Shown: positions 1 to 13,419, counted from the stretch's first letter. The stretch: 64,000 bases of DNA from Asterias rubens (GCF_902459465.1 NC_047066.1:2046001-2110000); one strand, 5' to 3'. Numbers and translations are program-made. The notes: generated from the letters alone by a model not told the origin.

Positions 1-562
1 ACACAATGACTAAAGAAGGAGAAGGATGTATTGGTTGCTAATCAAATTGCTTGAACAATTTACCAAGCACCAAACACTTTTGTTTATTGGAAAGCCAATA
101 ATACCATGTTATGTGCACATTTTGAAACTGGTTTCCTGCAGTTTTTGTGAAGCAGAAATTGTGTAGGAAATACTCTCTGCTTAAGCAGTGTTTTTCTGTG
201 ATTAGCACATTTGTTTGCTGAAACAGCGCCATACAAATCCTGCTACATTCCATTCTTATTTATTTCGATTTTACTTGGTCAATTTTTCTTTTTGGGGGTT
301 CCATTTGTTTGTTTATTTTTGTTTTCTTTAGTCATGTTAGTGGGCAATGGACTGCCAGAATGGCGTTGCACCTATATCTATTATAGATGATGACACTCAT
401 TAATGCCCTGCATGCACCTGCCACGGTAACACTATGTACATAACGAACAACAAATCAACAAAAGTCCAATGTTACCATGGAAACTGGATGTTTTATCATA
501 AAATTCCAGTGCAGGATAAGCTCTTGTCACCTCTACAGTTCAAAGCTATATGAGCATGTGTA

Positions 563-913
563 TACACTCTAAAAACTAAAGAGTTGATCCAACACTTGCT
601 TGAGTTCGGTGAGTGACTACACCTTGAAAGTGTTGAATCCAGCATTTTTATATGTTAAATCCAGCATTTTAAAGTATTCAGTCAATAATTTAAGTGCCAG
701 TTTACCATTTAAAAAGCTGATCCAACAATTCAAAGGAATTTGAGAAATGTTGAAATAACACTTAAATTGTTGAATTAATCCTTTTTTCGTTGGATCAAAA
801 TTTAAATTGCTAGATTTAACAAACAAAACGCTGAATCCAACACTTTCAAAGTGTATAGTCACTCACCGAACTCATGCAAGTGTTGGACTCAACTCCTTAG
901 TTTTTAGAGTGTA
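563..913. mobile_element. MITE-like element with long terminal inverted repeats
   Basis: The left arm (tacactctaaaaacta..., about 563-645) recurs in reverse complement at the right end (about 830-913), giving imperfect terminal inverted repeats of some 80 bp around an AT-rich core. Both outer ends read TACACTC/GAGTGTA, compatible with a TA target duplication and thus a Tc1/mariner-type non-autonomous element; the superfamily is inference. No coding capacity is visible. Confidence 0.7.
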
Positions 914-3900
914 AGGAGACAACAATGTGTATACAGCAAATTATTTGAAGGGTATTATACATGCCATGTCGAGTTTGCCCAATTGCCAACCAATGTTCTC
1001 CACACTATGGTCAATGCACTTGTACTTAGTGATGTTGCTAATTAATGCATATATTCTCTTTGCGTCTGATTAGATATCTTCATTAAAAACACAAAAGGAA
1101 CCAAACCAGCTGTGGATCCAATCTCAATAATGAGATTTTAGTCTGGTGTCATATAGAGATAACATCGGCTGTCAATTGTTCACACTCACTGAATTTATAC
1201 AAAAGCTGTTGCCGTAAAATAGGCACCAGTTCATATTATGTGTATTTGATGTGATGCACATCTTCCTATGGTTTGTGAATGGAGGGTCTTGGGTTATAGG
1301 ACCTATTTCAGAAATTACAAAAATTACCAAAACAAAATTACAGACAAATTTTGAATCGCCAAAAAATAACAGCTTACCAGCTGAACATGGAAACTTATTC
1401 TGAAATATACTTAAAAAATTAGTGACCATACACAAATTGAGAAGCACTGCAGCTTTTGATAGTGTAAACTACTTTGAGACAGGATTCCGTTTGAAGTAAC
1501 ATGGTTTGTGGTGACACCATGTAAAAATCTCTTTTGTGAGTTAGACAACATGGCTTGGAAAATATTTCACATAAAAAAATAATTTGAATTTTAGAAACAT
1601 TTTATGCGTGAGCTGTTCCACCCCCAATTACTGATACAAGAACATGTAACATCTATTTGTTTGATTATTTTAAAGGAATGTTCCACATTGTTGTGTATAG
1701 CCAGTCAAAGAATTTGAGTTTCATTTTGATAATTCAGTGAGAAACTGCACCAGACTTATCACAAACTGATTTCCATTTCTAAAGTTATCTCAATCAACGA
1801 AGAGATACATTACAAGCTATAGCATACACCATTATCTCATTTTCATATCACTTCACCCATTACCACTGGAGGTGCAACACACATGTTAATATCATTAATG
1901 TCGTGTTGAATTCTAGACGCTAACTTGATGACCAGTCCCGTGGTGTTAGGTCTCCAAAACGTGACCCCGAAACTCTGGATGACATTTTCAAGCTTCGTTA
2001 CGGAAGAGCTCCTCCGATAATGTCAGATCGGTGCACTGATTTTTAGAATGCGCGCTGTAAGTCTAGAACGCATATATATGGTTGTGTTTTATGATGGGAT
2101 TCCAGATTTCGTGTAATATCAGTGTCTGGTGACCTGAGGTCAGAGGTTAGAGGGCATAAGGAGGGAATGTGTAATTTCATATTGTCAGTTTATCTATCTG
2201 GATTATATGAAGAAGCAGACATGACCTTTCTTAAGACTGAAACAATTGTTTAAAGTGAAACCAACCAACGTACAATTTATTTCTGCAGTAAACATCTAAT
2301 TTTCAATCAAATGAGTGGGTTTTTTGCCCCCAATAAACATGAGAAAACTGTTTCATGTTTAGCTCATTTGAAATAAATTTAAAAACAGGAGTCATTGCTT
2401 GATGCAATAAGTCAGAATAATGTTGATATATTTTAAATGTGGCTGTATTTGTTTTACAAAAGAAAAAAAGAAAATACAACCTTTTAGACACAGACTTTCT
2501 CTAAATAATTAATCTCAGTTCTTTTAAGAGTTAATAAAATATTAACTGGAGCTTAAAGCAGGGATACTGTATAGTTATAGAGGATACCTTTTATGGGTTA
2601 ATAAATTGTCCCTGTTTATGACAGAGTATTGACGAAGTCATCATGGCTTGAATTTGGGTGTGAAATCCTCATGACAAGGGCTGGTACATGTAGCTCAAAA
2701 TAGACTCAACATTCTTGATGCAAATGAAAGTTACATTTTTGCGGATTTCTCATAAAGTATATAGACACTGTATTCAGCTGAAAATTTTCCTGGTGATTTC
2801 TATTGTATCATGCTTGATTAATTGAACCATAAATCAGCATTACTACAGTGACATAAACCAATCTATGACCCAACCTTATTGTTCCTCTTCACAAAATACA
2901 TTGTGAGTCTATTTCAAAATATGTCACAGCACCAATCTATTTTTGTTCTCTGTTGGCGTTGATATGGCGAATAGAAGGCTCGTATGGACACTGTGCAGGC
3001 ACGCCTGAGTGAAGCAGTTGAATATGGGCACAACCAGCCTGACAGTCCAGACAACAAAATTATCAAATTTCTTGGAGTGATTTATGCTGGGTCATTAACA
3101 AGGGCAGTGGTAGATGGAGTGTCAGCTATCATCATGGACAAAATGTTGTTGTAAATAAGAAATATGAGGCAGGGAGTTCAGGGTGTATTTTACATCAGTT
3201 CAAAACAACCTATGAAGCATCGTTGTGGAAAATGATTTGTGGGGAAACAAACATTCTTTCACTTTTGCAAGACATTGCTTCCCAACATCATCAATGCATT
3301 TGTAATATGCCACTTCATCAAGAACGCAGCGTGTTAGATTGCGTGTATGTTAGTTTTTATACACTTCTTAATTTTGCATTCAACAAGTCAGAATCATCTG
3401 ACAAAGAAAAGTGAGTTCAATGTTAGGGGGGGGGGAGGCAAATGAGAAAAGTAAGGTAAGGCTTGATTCAGACTTGAGAAGCTTAAGAATTTGATAGGGA
3501 GACGGGCAAGATGAGGTTACTGGGTCTTGTGCCATTGAGGCCTACTCAACACATAAAGAACGAAACAGAACAGCCAATCTTTTATGTTTCAACAGTTTAT
3601 ATCACCAGAAAATATTCTTATTTTTATAAACAATCAGGAATATGTTCCTCTTACATTAACATATTTTACATTTTTGTACACTTTTCATGACATGGGAACA
3701 GCACACTCATGTGATGCATAAACAAAACTTTGTTTTTAAAAGAATCTTTGAGGGCTTCAGTGTTCTGCTCTCATTTGGTTAATTTATAATTTTGCTGACC
3801 AGAGGGTGTGTTATACTTGGAACGAATCTCAAAGATCGAAGAGTGATAATACAAATTTGTTAGTCATCTCAAAACAATATGACAAGTTACCAAAAATCAA

Positions 3901-5070
3901 AATTGAAAAACAGCTCACCATATTTGACATTATTAAAACAGTTCTTTTTGTAAAACAATACACGTTGATTAGACTAACATACATAACTTGAATATCAGAG
4001 ATTGTCCTTACTTTGTTGACTGACTGGGTTCCGATTGCCTGTACCAGCACGTTTCATTTCAGGGGAAATTTGAACAGGCTGTTTGGCTAAAATAGAGCTC
4101 TTCATTGATTTGCTTGCAGTAAAGTATTTGATGCATTAAGTTTCTCAAAAACAAATTTGACAAAGAAGCGTTCATGTCCTCCCTTTTGTGTTTTTAGAGC
4201 AGACCTAGCTGGTACCCTTTTCCTTATGTTCCCACTTGACTGAACACAGTCTGGCTTAATTTCATAGAGCTGCTAAATAGGAACGGAAAGTATGCTTAGC
4301 ACAAAATATCTTGCTTAGCAGAACAATTACCAAAGATTAAATTTTCAGAGAACCAGTTTCTTGTTAATTTGAAGTTGTGAACTCAGATGTCAAGAAAAAA
4401 AAATAACTTTCTAAAATGCTTTTGTTAAACCTGATATCATTTTTCATCGGTGTACCAGATGCATTTTAAAATTTTGTTTATATGTTTTGCTACCATGAGT
4501 CATTTTGGAGATGATGAAAGCATGGCTGGAATTCTATTTCCAAAAAGGAAAAAGCAAGCTTGAACACTCCCGGGTTTTGTTTCTGTGCATTTTTGATTAA
4601 ATTCAGCTTAAATGATACAATTATGGTTACATTTACAAACACAAGGTGATTTTAAGCTACAAGAATTGCTATGTCCCAACTTGAGTAATCGTCCAATCAG
4701 TAATTGGATTGTTTTAACTAGAGTAGACCTACACTTAGTTTGGCTCAAATATCTACTTGGGTGTAAGGCCAATATAAATCTAACCAAAACAGCCATTTTT
4801 AACAATTGAAAAAAATATATCAATTATATTGCACTTGATAGGGACAAACCATTCACAAGGCACAAAAAGTGAGCCTGATCTTTAACCAGAAGTTAAATTT
4901 CATATAAAACATATTGGGCATTATTTGTATATGAGGAAGATTGACTTTTGGTTTTCAGAGGGGCACATTCAGTTGAGTTTTCTAGTTTATATAACAATTG
5001 TTTTCACAGTGTCACCTAGACTAGATAGTCAATACCTATTGAAAAGAGCGTCATTCATAGAGCTGCTTAA
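914..5070. other. Intergenic stretch, no supported gene
   Basis: No open frame here looks like a conserved protein. Short open stretches with protein-like composition occur on the plus strand near 1930-2047 and 2982-3152, but neither has a full exon context and I do not recognise them. A trace of the 'gagctgcttag...cttagcag' repeat lies near 4261-4345. Confidence 0.5.
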
Positions 5071-5298
5071 AGACATTTAAGCATTTTTAATGCTTGATTT
5101 TGAGACCTCAAGTTCTAAATCTGAGGACTCGAAATCAAATTCGTGGAAAATTACTTCTTTCTCGAAAACTACGTTACTTCAGAGGGAGCCGTTTCTCACA
5201 TTGTTTTATACTATCAACCTCTCCCCATTACTTGTTACCAATTAAGTTTTTTTTTGCTAAAAATTATTTTGAGTAATTACCAATAGTGTCCACTGCCT
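5071..5298 (+). mobile_element. TTAA-flanked MITE (family 1), 5'-truncated, nested in another repeat
   Basis: The 3' part of the family-1 MITE is present, from the internal palindrome 'gagacctcaa...ctgaggactc' to the end 'taccaatagtgtccactgcc'. It sits at a TTAA in the left terminus (tcatagagctgcttaa) of a second repeat whose remainder, including 'gtgactggtatcctgc' and 'gtttaagcagctctttgaaa', continues to about 5430. Confidence 0.75.
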
Positions 5299-5430
5299 TT
5301 AAGCAGAAAACAACATTAAGCAAATTAAAATGATGCTTGTAGAAAACAATTTGTGACTGGTATCCTGCCCATTTTTGCTTTTAGCAGGCAATTTTTTCAA
5401 CATTTTTTTGTTTAAGCAGCTCTTTGAAAG

Positions 5431-6158
5431 TGGGCCCTGGTTGAATGCTTAACTATTATGTTTTCAACCTTGATAATTATTCAAAAGATCATGTTATAAG
5501 TTAAACAGTTAAGGAGTTGAAGTATCAGTCATCCGGAGAATATTTTGTTGCAAGTAGTTCTTTAATTTAACAAAAAAGAATGGATACTGAGCAACTGTAT
5601 CAAGCCAAAGTAACAATAGCTGCTTTGAAACAAACAAAACTTGTAAATATGAGATGGTTGTGAAGTGTTTTCTTAAAAAACATTTCTTCCGTTAGTTTGA
5701 AATGTTTTCAAGAAAAAAACACAATATTGTGACGTCCCCTTTGTCTGAAAAAGTACTCTCAACCAAAGAAGAAAATAAACAACGATGATGATCAGTGTAT
5801 TCATTGTTTGAACAGTGAGTTTGAGAAAACAATTTTTTTTTACAATGGTACACTTAAGTACCGTAAATAATCGATGATTATCAAAGTTTAGGAATTAAAT
5901 GCATGGTTACAATTATAAAAACTTAAATAGAGCTTGGTAGTTTCATCTTTTGATTCAATAATTAGTTTTGAAATTTGTATGTGGTCACGTTCCTTCAGTG
6001 CAGATTTTTTAAATCAAAATTTGGATTAGTATAATTGCTGGAACATTCACTTTGACATTATTTTTTTTTTTTACAAAATTGCATTTGGAAATTTTACATA
6101 TTTACACAAAAAAGAAAATAAGATCTCGTTGTTTTTAAAACAACACAAAATAGTTTCT
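5431..6158. other. Intergenic stretch downstream of gene D, nothing recognised
   Basis: AT-rich sequence immediately 3' of the minus-strand Ig gene. It presumably includes that gene's 3' UTR, but I could not fix a polyadenylation site. No open frame of interest was seen. Confidence 0.4.
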
Positions 6159-7604
6159 CTAAATCTCCAGAGTCATTCCTTCGTCCCAGTTTTGTCCGAT
6201 TTCTTCATAGGGGGGTTCCTCCACCCATGGAACCTGCACAGCGACGTTCCTGTGCCATGGCGTGGGTCGCTGCCACGTTGGCATGTCCCTCACGCTTATT
6301 CTGTCCCTCGGCTCAAAATAGATACTGCCTTGTTCCCAACCTTGGACTGAGGTTGGGCCGTACTGTCCGTAGATCATTTGCGGCATTTGGTTCACTGTCT
6401 TAGGGTTTTGTGGACGACAACGGCACGTAATTACAATCAGAATAATAAGGACAAGAAGAATGAGGGTCAGAGTGCTTGCAACGATCGCTAGGATCTCAGG
6501 TTTGAGGACCACATTGTTTGAGGTATCAGTTTGTGGTTTATGTGGTTGATCACTATTGTCATCGTTTGGTTTTAAAGTTTGCGATGGCGTGGTACCGTAT
6601 ACCGGCTTGGTCTGTGTCGGATTAAAGTTTAGAAGCGTTTTGGATTGATTTGTCCCGTATTCATTTGTTGCATTACAGGTGATTGCAGTTCCGTTATCGG
6701 ATAATTCGGTTGTGAATAAGATACTTTGGCCATTCTCAGTATACGTGATCCTCCTCTGGTCAAAGTTGTTGCTGAAACTCCAGGTATAGAGCGGAGTTGG
6801 ATTAGCATCCGTTTTACAGCTAAGTTCAATTTCCTGGTCTGCCGCGATTATCTTTGGAGTCATCTCAAGAATAGGTTTTGCTGGCGGGAACAACACATTC
6901 AACGGTCCGAGACTACAGCTACGTCGAATATAAGTGTTTGCAGCACTTGATTCCATCTTGCATTGGAATATATCGCCGTGGTTTTCCGGTCCAATGGTGA
7001 ATTCATAATCAAGACTTCGATAACCATTCTGTGAGTCATCTAAGTGAGCTGATAAATGTTGTTCTTTTCGTAGCCACTTTAGCATCACTGGTGGATTCCC
7101 ACGTTCGGACTGGCAGGTAAGGGTGATTGTCTCCCCCGCAACAAAGCTCTCTTTACTTAGTGGGAAACAGCCTGGATACTTATTTGGCGGGACATGGTGC
7201 ACTTCTAGTCTGGCATGGTCCGACTCTAAGTTGAAGCCGCTAGATGCGGTTACTTTACAGTAATAATCAATGTCATCAGCCAAAGCAACTTCAGTTATCT
7301 TGAGGTTGTACTCACCCTGATCTTCATTTCCTTCAATGGAGAAACGATCAACGACTTGGGTTAAACTCGGATCAACAGTAACCCCTGTACTAATCCGTAT
7401 ACCTCCGCGATACCAGGAGACATCATGGGAGGGCAGCAGATTGTCAATGATGCAATAAAACGTGACGTCATCGCCTTCAAGGACTGTTCGTTCTATTGGC
7501 TGCGAAATGAAACTAGGCTCACTTTGGGATTGGGAAACCGTTATCAGAGTTAGTAGGTAGAGAGAGATCTGCAAAGATGTTGACCATGTCTTGGGTAAAT
7601 CCAT
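6159..7604 (-). CDS. Three-Ig-domain type I membrane protein with tyrosine-motif tail (gene D)
   Basis: This is a single uninterrupted reading frame of 481 codons. Residues 1-27 form a signal peptide with a hydrophobic LYLLTLITV core. Three Ig domains follow: about 34-136 (Cys51-Cys116, with a DIDYYC F-strand signature), 144-238 (Cys164-Cys215, plus an extra pair Cys146/Cys230) and 242-325 (Cys263-Cys310). A Thr/Pro/Asn stalk leads to a membrane helix at about 369-393. The ~88-residue tail carries Tyr412, Tyr415, Tyr429 and Tyr466; the last lies in PPYEEIG, which resembles a Src-family SH2 ligand (YEEI) overlapping a PPxY core. Ig2-Ig3 loosely resemble nephrin/Kirrel-type domains and the same two-domain block in genes A-C, so this is probably a divergent member of that local family. 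The tail is unrelated to theirs. No introns are needed. Function unknown; adhesion or immune recognition is inference. Confidence 0.85.
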   Translation of the reverse strand: MDLPKTWSTSLQISLYLLTLITVSQSQSEPSFISQPIERTVLEGDDVTFYCIIDNLLPSHDVSWYRGGIRISTGVTVDPSLTQVVDRFSIEGNEDQGEYNLKITEVALADDIDYYCKVTASSGFNLESDHARLEVHHVPPNKYPGCFPLSKESFVAGETITLTCQSERGNPPVMLKWLRKEQHLSAHLDDSQNGYRSLDYEFTIGPENHGDIFQCKMESSAANTYIRRSCSLGPLNVLFPPAKPILEMTPKIIAADQEIELSCKTDANPTPLYTWSFSNNFDQRRITYTENGQSILFTTELSDNGTAITCNATNEYGTNQSKTLLNFNPTQTKPVYGTTPSQTLKPNDDNSDQPHKPQTDTSNNVVLKPEILAIVASTLTLILLVLIILIVITCRCRPQNPKTVNQMPQMIYGQYGPTSVQGWEQGSIYFEPRDRISVRDMPTWQRPTPWHRNVAVQVPWVEEPPYEEIGQNWDEGMTLEI

Positions 7605-10600
7605 CTTGAAGGTCCAGAATGAATGTCCGCTGAAGATGAAAGTTTCTCAGAGAGTATTCACTTTGTAACAGTTGTACATCTGACTCGATTTACATCTGCT
7701 AACAGTGATGCTAAATATATCCACACTGCTGGTAAGGCTCTACCAGCATGTTGTCTGGCTTAACTGGTCACAGATGTCCATGTTAATAAGTAACAGTTTG
7801 TTGTAATTGCTCATTAACTATGCTATCAATAGATGCAGACCTAACCATGCTCTAATGAACCAATCACCAATGTATCAATAGCTCAACTCAGAAGTAGACA
7901 ACAACTGTCTAAGAGTTCAATTTTGTGAAGAAAAAAAGTTGCTTGAAGTAAGAATGTATAGCTAGGAAATCCTCAGCAAAAGTTCATCTTGTTTCCTTGC
8001 TTTCATCTGATACACTGTTCTCTCCAACAACCCAGGTACTTGCTTGCCTCCTCCTAGCCTCAGAGCAGATCACTCATGCATAATTCATTAACAGCTACCA
8101 CCCAATGACATCAGAGCCCTTGAGTCACACTTATGCCACGTGCAGGCACACTGTGTGATTGACAAGAGAAGTGTGCCACATTCAGCCAATCACAGTCCAG
8201 TGGAGCTGGCTGACTGCATGAAGGGGTGGGGCTTGTTATGTAAATGAGTTTTTTAGTTGGGCCAGCATTGGCCAGGCAAGTCTGCACTTGCCAGGGATTT
8301 CCAAAGTCTGTACACAGATTGGAATCACTGATGAGAATTGGTTGTATGCAAAGTCTGCACAGCCTCATCATGGGATAATGCAACAATTCAATAGAGGGGG
8401 CAAGGCATATTTTCTACCGACTCTAGGATTTTCTTCCTCCAATCACTTTCTGAATGGGTTTGCTCCAAGTCATTGGTACACAATTCAGAGCAGGATATGG
8501 AAAGCAATAAGGGAACAACCTAGGTTCAAATTATTCATTAATCGATATTGTGATTGTAAAGGAATTATTGCCCTTTTTGGGGGCATGGTCGCTAGTTCTT
8601 CCACCGATTGGAGTATAGAATAATACATATAGAACAATACCATCTTGAAGCTAAGATTTCTTGAAGCATACAGTCCAAGATTGAAGTACAAGTTTATACA
8701 ATCTAGTATCTGCAGACATTTGTTTGAAAATAATGAAAAATGTGTTGTGTATGGTTTGAATAGAATTGTCAAGCATTAGTTCTCCTCAAGATTAAATGTT
8801 TGTATTTTGTAATAAGAAATCAGAATCAATGTTTTTCTATTCATAATATGTGAAAGGAGTGGATTGTATATAGTTGCTTTCATACGGAATGTTGCACTTC
8901 TTTACTTCCTCCCAAAGAAGGTTAAATCTTTTGCAATTTGGACTAATCTGATTGCTCCATTTACTTTTGTCATAATATGGTGCGAACACCAAAGTCTGTG
9001 ATTGAAGGTTAATCCACAAGAGGGCGCTATTTCAGTCTGACAGCTAGTAGGAACAATGTCTTGGAATAATGTCTATAAATAGTAGTGATAATAAAGTTGT
9101 TTTGACTTCAGAATTCCCAAGTCTGTGATTGAAGCTTAATCCACAAGAGGGCCCTATTTCAGTCACTTTTGCGTTTTGGACCAGAATTTTTACAAAACTC
9201 TTGATCACACAATGGGAACATGTCTATAAATAGAATGGAAACAAAATGAAATTGTTCATTGTGATTAAAAAAAGTCAAAGTAAGCGTTTTGAGTTTCGGA
9301 TTGCTAACATTTTTTTAGTTTATTGTTGCTCGTCCTTGGTAATTTCATTTGTAACATTGTCTACATTTGTTTCTTTGGCTGGTTCAAAGAACTTGAGAAA
9401 TATCCAAGTAAAATTTACTGGACCAGGATGTAGGCCGCCCACCAGTAATTCAAGAGGAATGTTTGATAATTAAATCTCCAAGGGACTATCATAGTAGTAT
9501 GTTGGTATCCATAGGGATGAACCTTTGACACTAGGTTGGGTAGAAGTTGTCTTGAAGTACACTGGGTGGAGTGTATAGAATTGACTGTCTACAAGCAGTT
9601 GTTGTTGTGGGCGTTTTCAGTTTTGCATAATGTTGGTATGTAAAGGATAAACTTGAAGGATGTATGCTAGTGCTACTATGTCCCTATTGTCACCGTTTCC
9701 ATGAAGGGATGGGCATGTTAACAAAAAGAAAACAAGATTTTCTACATGTTGGAGTTTTGTTCATTTCTTGTTGAAGTGAAAACAAATCTAAAACATTTTA
9801 TAGAAGTCTGTTTTTGACATGTAAAACACTGAAATACTGCGCAATTAAAATTGTGCTCAATATTTCACTTACATTAATTTGAAAGTGTGCATTCATTTAA
9901 GTATGATGCACAAGCCTTGCTTGTGATGTCACTGGTGGAACAAGACATGTAACTAAAATGCTTGAATTTGATTGCTATGATTTGCTACCCTGCACACACT
10001 TACGTACTGTTTGGAGTATAGCAAAAGTTTTTCTTAAACATGATTTCTCATTCCCCATCTTTCATTCCCAGGTAGGCTTGTTTTTAAATGGCCGTTCCCC
10101 TCAATCCCAGGTTATGCTAAAATTAAATAAATTGGGAACATATAAATATCAAATCACATGAGGTCCAGCTGATGTGTTTGCTAGTTTGTCTTTGGACAAA
10201 GTAGCAAGGGACACATCCTTTAAAATTTAAATTCTTGTGTGAGTAGAGCTTGCTCCATGATGTAATTGACAATCTGAGAGTGCTTTTAAAGTGGGAAGCT
10301 ATTAGTCTAAGATTAGCTTTGGCCAATCAATGGTAGACTCCAACAATTGCTGGAGGATATAGGCAAGAATAATTTGTTAATGAGCTTTTAAGAATCCCTT
10401 GATGTTGTGGATTACAATTGAATGAGTTGTGAATTCAGTTATTTGCAACTGAAAGGTTGGTCGGGGGGGGGGGGTATGCTAAAGAGTCATATTGTGCACT
10501 CTTGAGCAAGTCTGTACTTGTCTCTTTTCAGATGGGTGTTCCATGGGGGCTCAATTTCAAAAAGTAGAGCCATAACAGCATTACTTGCAAGGAATTGATT

Positions 10601-11619
10601 ACCAGCCAATAATACCATGTAGTGTGTACCAGCTCTGCTTGGTATCCTGCTATTTTATTTTTATTTTTAGTATTATTTCTTTTTTAACCTTAGGTTTCTT
10701 GAATGTAGACCTGTAGAGTCTGGCGGCAAAAACAGTTGTTTAGTCTTCAATTTTAAAATGCGATTTGAAACTTTTGACTTCATTAGGAATGTACTAATAA
10801 GATTGGAGCATTATGGAGATCTACTTTTTTTTTTTAAGATTGTAATAATTTAGAGCAAATTTTCTGTTAGGATCTCAGAAGTTGGAACTCTCTACCTGTC
10901 TCCATCCAGAATGCCGTTGTCTAACACAGTCTTCTCACTTGGTGTATCTCAACATATGCATAAAATAACAATGTACATGCGGGTACATATACTTTGAAAA
11001 AAAAAAAAAAAAAAAAAAGACTATACATTTTGTAAATAGTATACATTGCCTGAAATTTGGTTGAGTTTCTATATTCAGAGTTCTGAGTGGTGCATTGTAT
11101 ACAGAAATGTAAGGAAGTGAAATACAAGGAAGTGAAAAAGGGGTAACAAAGAAATAAATTTCAGTTTGACTGTATTTCAATCCAATCTATGCTCTTTTAA
11201 TTTTAAATTGAAGTTTAGCTAGGCACATCTCTACACAAAACTAAAACATTATGATATTGAGTAAACATACATTCTAAATACCATGTATTGTGTGTAAGCA
11301 ATACCACAAATGTTTGCTCTCACAAGATGAACAATTATAATGTGTGACTTTCTAAAGCTTTTTTTCCAGCGGCGTAATAGTGGGACATTTTTTATCCGGG
11401 GCAGGTGGTTAACCTTGACATAATCCAGATTTGGTTAGCGTGTGAAAAGCGCTATTCTTTATGCGCACAGGGAATGTGCAAACATGCATAATGACTATTC
11501 ATAAAAAAGCCAAAGAAGTTGGGTATCCCACTATAGCATGTGCATTGTACAACTTTCTAAATGGAATATTGAATTGAGGAACTCAAAATAATTGCCATTT
11601 TAAAGTCTATCCCTGTATG
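7605..11619. other. Intergenic stretch upstream of gene D
   Basis: The first few hundred bases should hold the promoter and 5' UTR of gene D, but no start site can be fixed. CCAAT-type boxes (ccaatgacatc near 8102, cagccaatcac near 8183) are visible and may be chance. Other open stretches here, such as 8288-8623 on the plus strand, match nothing I know. A 22-base adenine run lies at 10997-11018. Confidence 0.35.
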
Positions 11620-12022
11620 TGGGTCATTCCACCAAGTTGGGACACGGTGTGATTTTGTGCAATACTTGTCCATTGAAAGAAAACAAATAATGTAGTTGAG
11701 TCAATTAGGCTATTTTATGTAACATTTTCTGTGTGTGAAAATGTTTGTTGAGGTATAAATTGTTTTAGTGTACTTAAGTGAAAGTTCCTATGAAAAATGT
11801 GTTTTGGATGTAAATATGGTCTGGCCAGAACTTTAAAAATTCACACTCAAATACTTAATTGTGCAAATTCACTTTGTGCACTAATTACAAGGATACAAAA
11901 TGTACCAGGGAAAACTTGTTGTGATAGTCAGTGATTAAATATAGCAGAAATTGGGCAGGACTAAAATCATGCACTTATCATACAAACGTCACAAAGTGTG
12001 TCCCAACTTGGTGGAATGCCAC
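11620..12022. mobile_element. MITE-like element with ~25-bp terminal inverted repeats
   Basis: The left end reads gtcattccaccaagttggga(cac) and the right end is its near-perfect reverse complement (gtgtcccaacttggtggaat). The ~400 bp between has no coding capacity. Only this copy was found in the window. The superfamily is not assigned. Confidence 0.75.
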
Positions 12023-12232
12023 TAATGCAATAATTCACAGTTATATATACATTTCAGCAATTTATGATTAATAAAATACCAATTAGCAAATTTACATGCA
12101 TTAATTGACTCACTTTCACTTATACAGGCCTGGAATTTCATGTTTGAGAGGGCAAGGCCATTTTTATTTATGAAAAAAATGAAAGATTGGGTAACTTTTG
12201 AAGGGAGACCAAGGCCATGGCCTTCATGATCT

Positions 12233-12612
12233 AAAGACACTGGAAACCTTTGGAAATTGTCAAAGACTAACCTTCACAGTTTGTGTATCTCAACATATGC
12301 ATAAAATTCACAAACCTGTGAAAACTTGAGCTCAATCAGTCATCAAAGTTGTGAGATAATAATGAAAGATAAAAACACCCTTGTCACACGATATTGTGTG
12401 CTTTCAGATGCTTGATTTTAGACCTTAAATTCTAAATCTGAGGTCTCAAAATCAAATTCTTGGAAAAATACTTCTTTCTCGAAAACTACATTACTTCAGA
12501 GGGAGCCGTTTCTCACAATGTTTTATGCTATCAACCTCTCCCATTACTCGTTACCAAGAGAGGTTTTATGCTAATGATGATTTTAAGTAATAACCAGTGG
12601 TGTCCACTGCCT
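12233..12612 (+). mobile_element. TTAA-flanked MITE (family 1)
   Basis: Full-length ~380-bp copy. It starts at 'aaagacactggaaacc' and ends at 'gtgtccactgcctttaa'. The interior holds the conserved palindrome 'gaccttaaattctaaatctgaggtc' and the block 'cagagggagccgtttctcac'. The ends of complete copies (cactggacactattggtaatt / aattaccaatagtgtccactg) are inverted repeats and TTAA flanks the element, which recalls piggyBac-type target sites. Superfamily is inference. Confidence 0.8.
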
Positions 12613-12780
12613 TTAAATAAATATTGACTGCAGGTAAATTTGGATTCTAATTCTAACATTCCATAAATTGTACGTGGTGGTCTTATGGGGGTTCCCCTTT
12701 ATCTTCCCTGAATCAACCCCAGGTATTTTTTCACATAGTTGTCTTTTGACATAGAATCATGGCTCTGCTTTATACTGTTG
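12613..12780 (+). repeat. Duplicated flank shared with 14548-14705 and 21374-21540
   Basis: The stretch beginning 'aaataaatattgactgcagg' and ending at 'catggctctgctttata' is repeated almost unchanged after the family-1 MITE at 14164, and again at the left edge of duplication unit B. It marks repeated local copying of this interval. Confidence 0.75.
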
Positions 12781-13419
12781 CAGAATTCTGGGCCAAATTT
12801 CATAGAGCTGCTAAGCACAACAATTTGCTTAGCATGAAATTTTTGCCTTGATATAAAAACAGGATTACTAACAAAATTTCCATTTGTTGCGTATTGCTTG
12901 TTACTGGTATTCAGCTGTTGTTTGCTTATCCTGAAAATCACTTTGAAATTTGGTTGTTAACCCTGTTTTTATACCAAGGCAAAAATTTCATGCTAAGGAA
13001 AATTTCACTCTCTTGTCCAAGTGGTGTCAGTTCCACTCTTTTGAGGGTGAAAGTCAATCTGTTCCATTCCTTTTTAGTGAAATTGGAACAAACTTCACTC
13101 TCAATCGAGTTGAAAGTAGCCGTCTTTCACTCAAAAAAAAGGTTGTCCGCCGTAATGCAAGAGTGGTATGACGGACAAAACGAGTGGTTTTTCACTCTTT
13201 TACAATAGGGCCCTGCCCTAATTACGTCCCCATAGATGTACTGCACTACAGGGCACTGTTAGACAATAGCAAGCAGAAGCATGAAACTTGTGCTCTATAC
13301 TCTTGATGTAACATTCAATTAAAACCTTATAGGTATTGTTTTTTTTTCTACCCATTTTTCAATGTATTGTATTTGAGGGTAACTATAGTTTTTTTAAATT
13401 ATGTGTGACCAATACTTCA

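Noticed and set aside
2982..3152. Plus-strand open stretch of 56 codons with protein-like composition (MDTVQARLSEAVEYG...)
   Set aside because: No recognised family and no clear splice context; could be a decayed exon or chance. A similar case is 1930-2047 (...RDPETLDDIFKLRYGRAPP...), which has an in-frame stop just upstream.
8288..8623. Plus-strand open frame of 111 codons
   Set aside because: No recognisable domain, overlapping open frame on the other strand, and no promoter or splice support.
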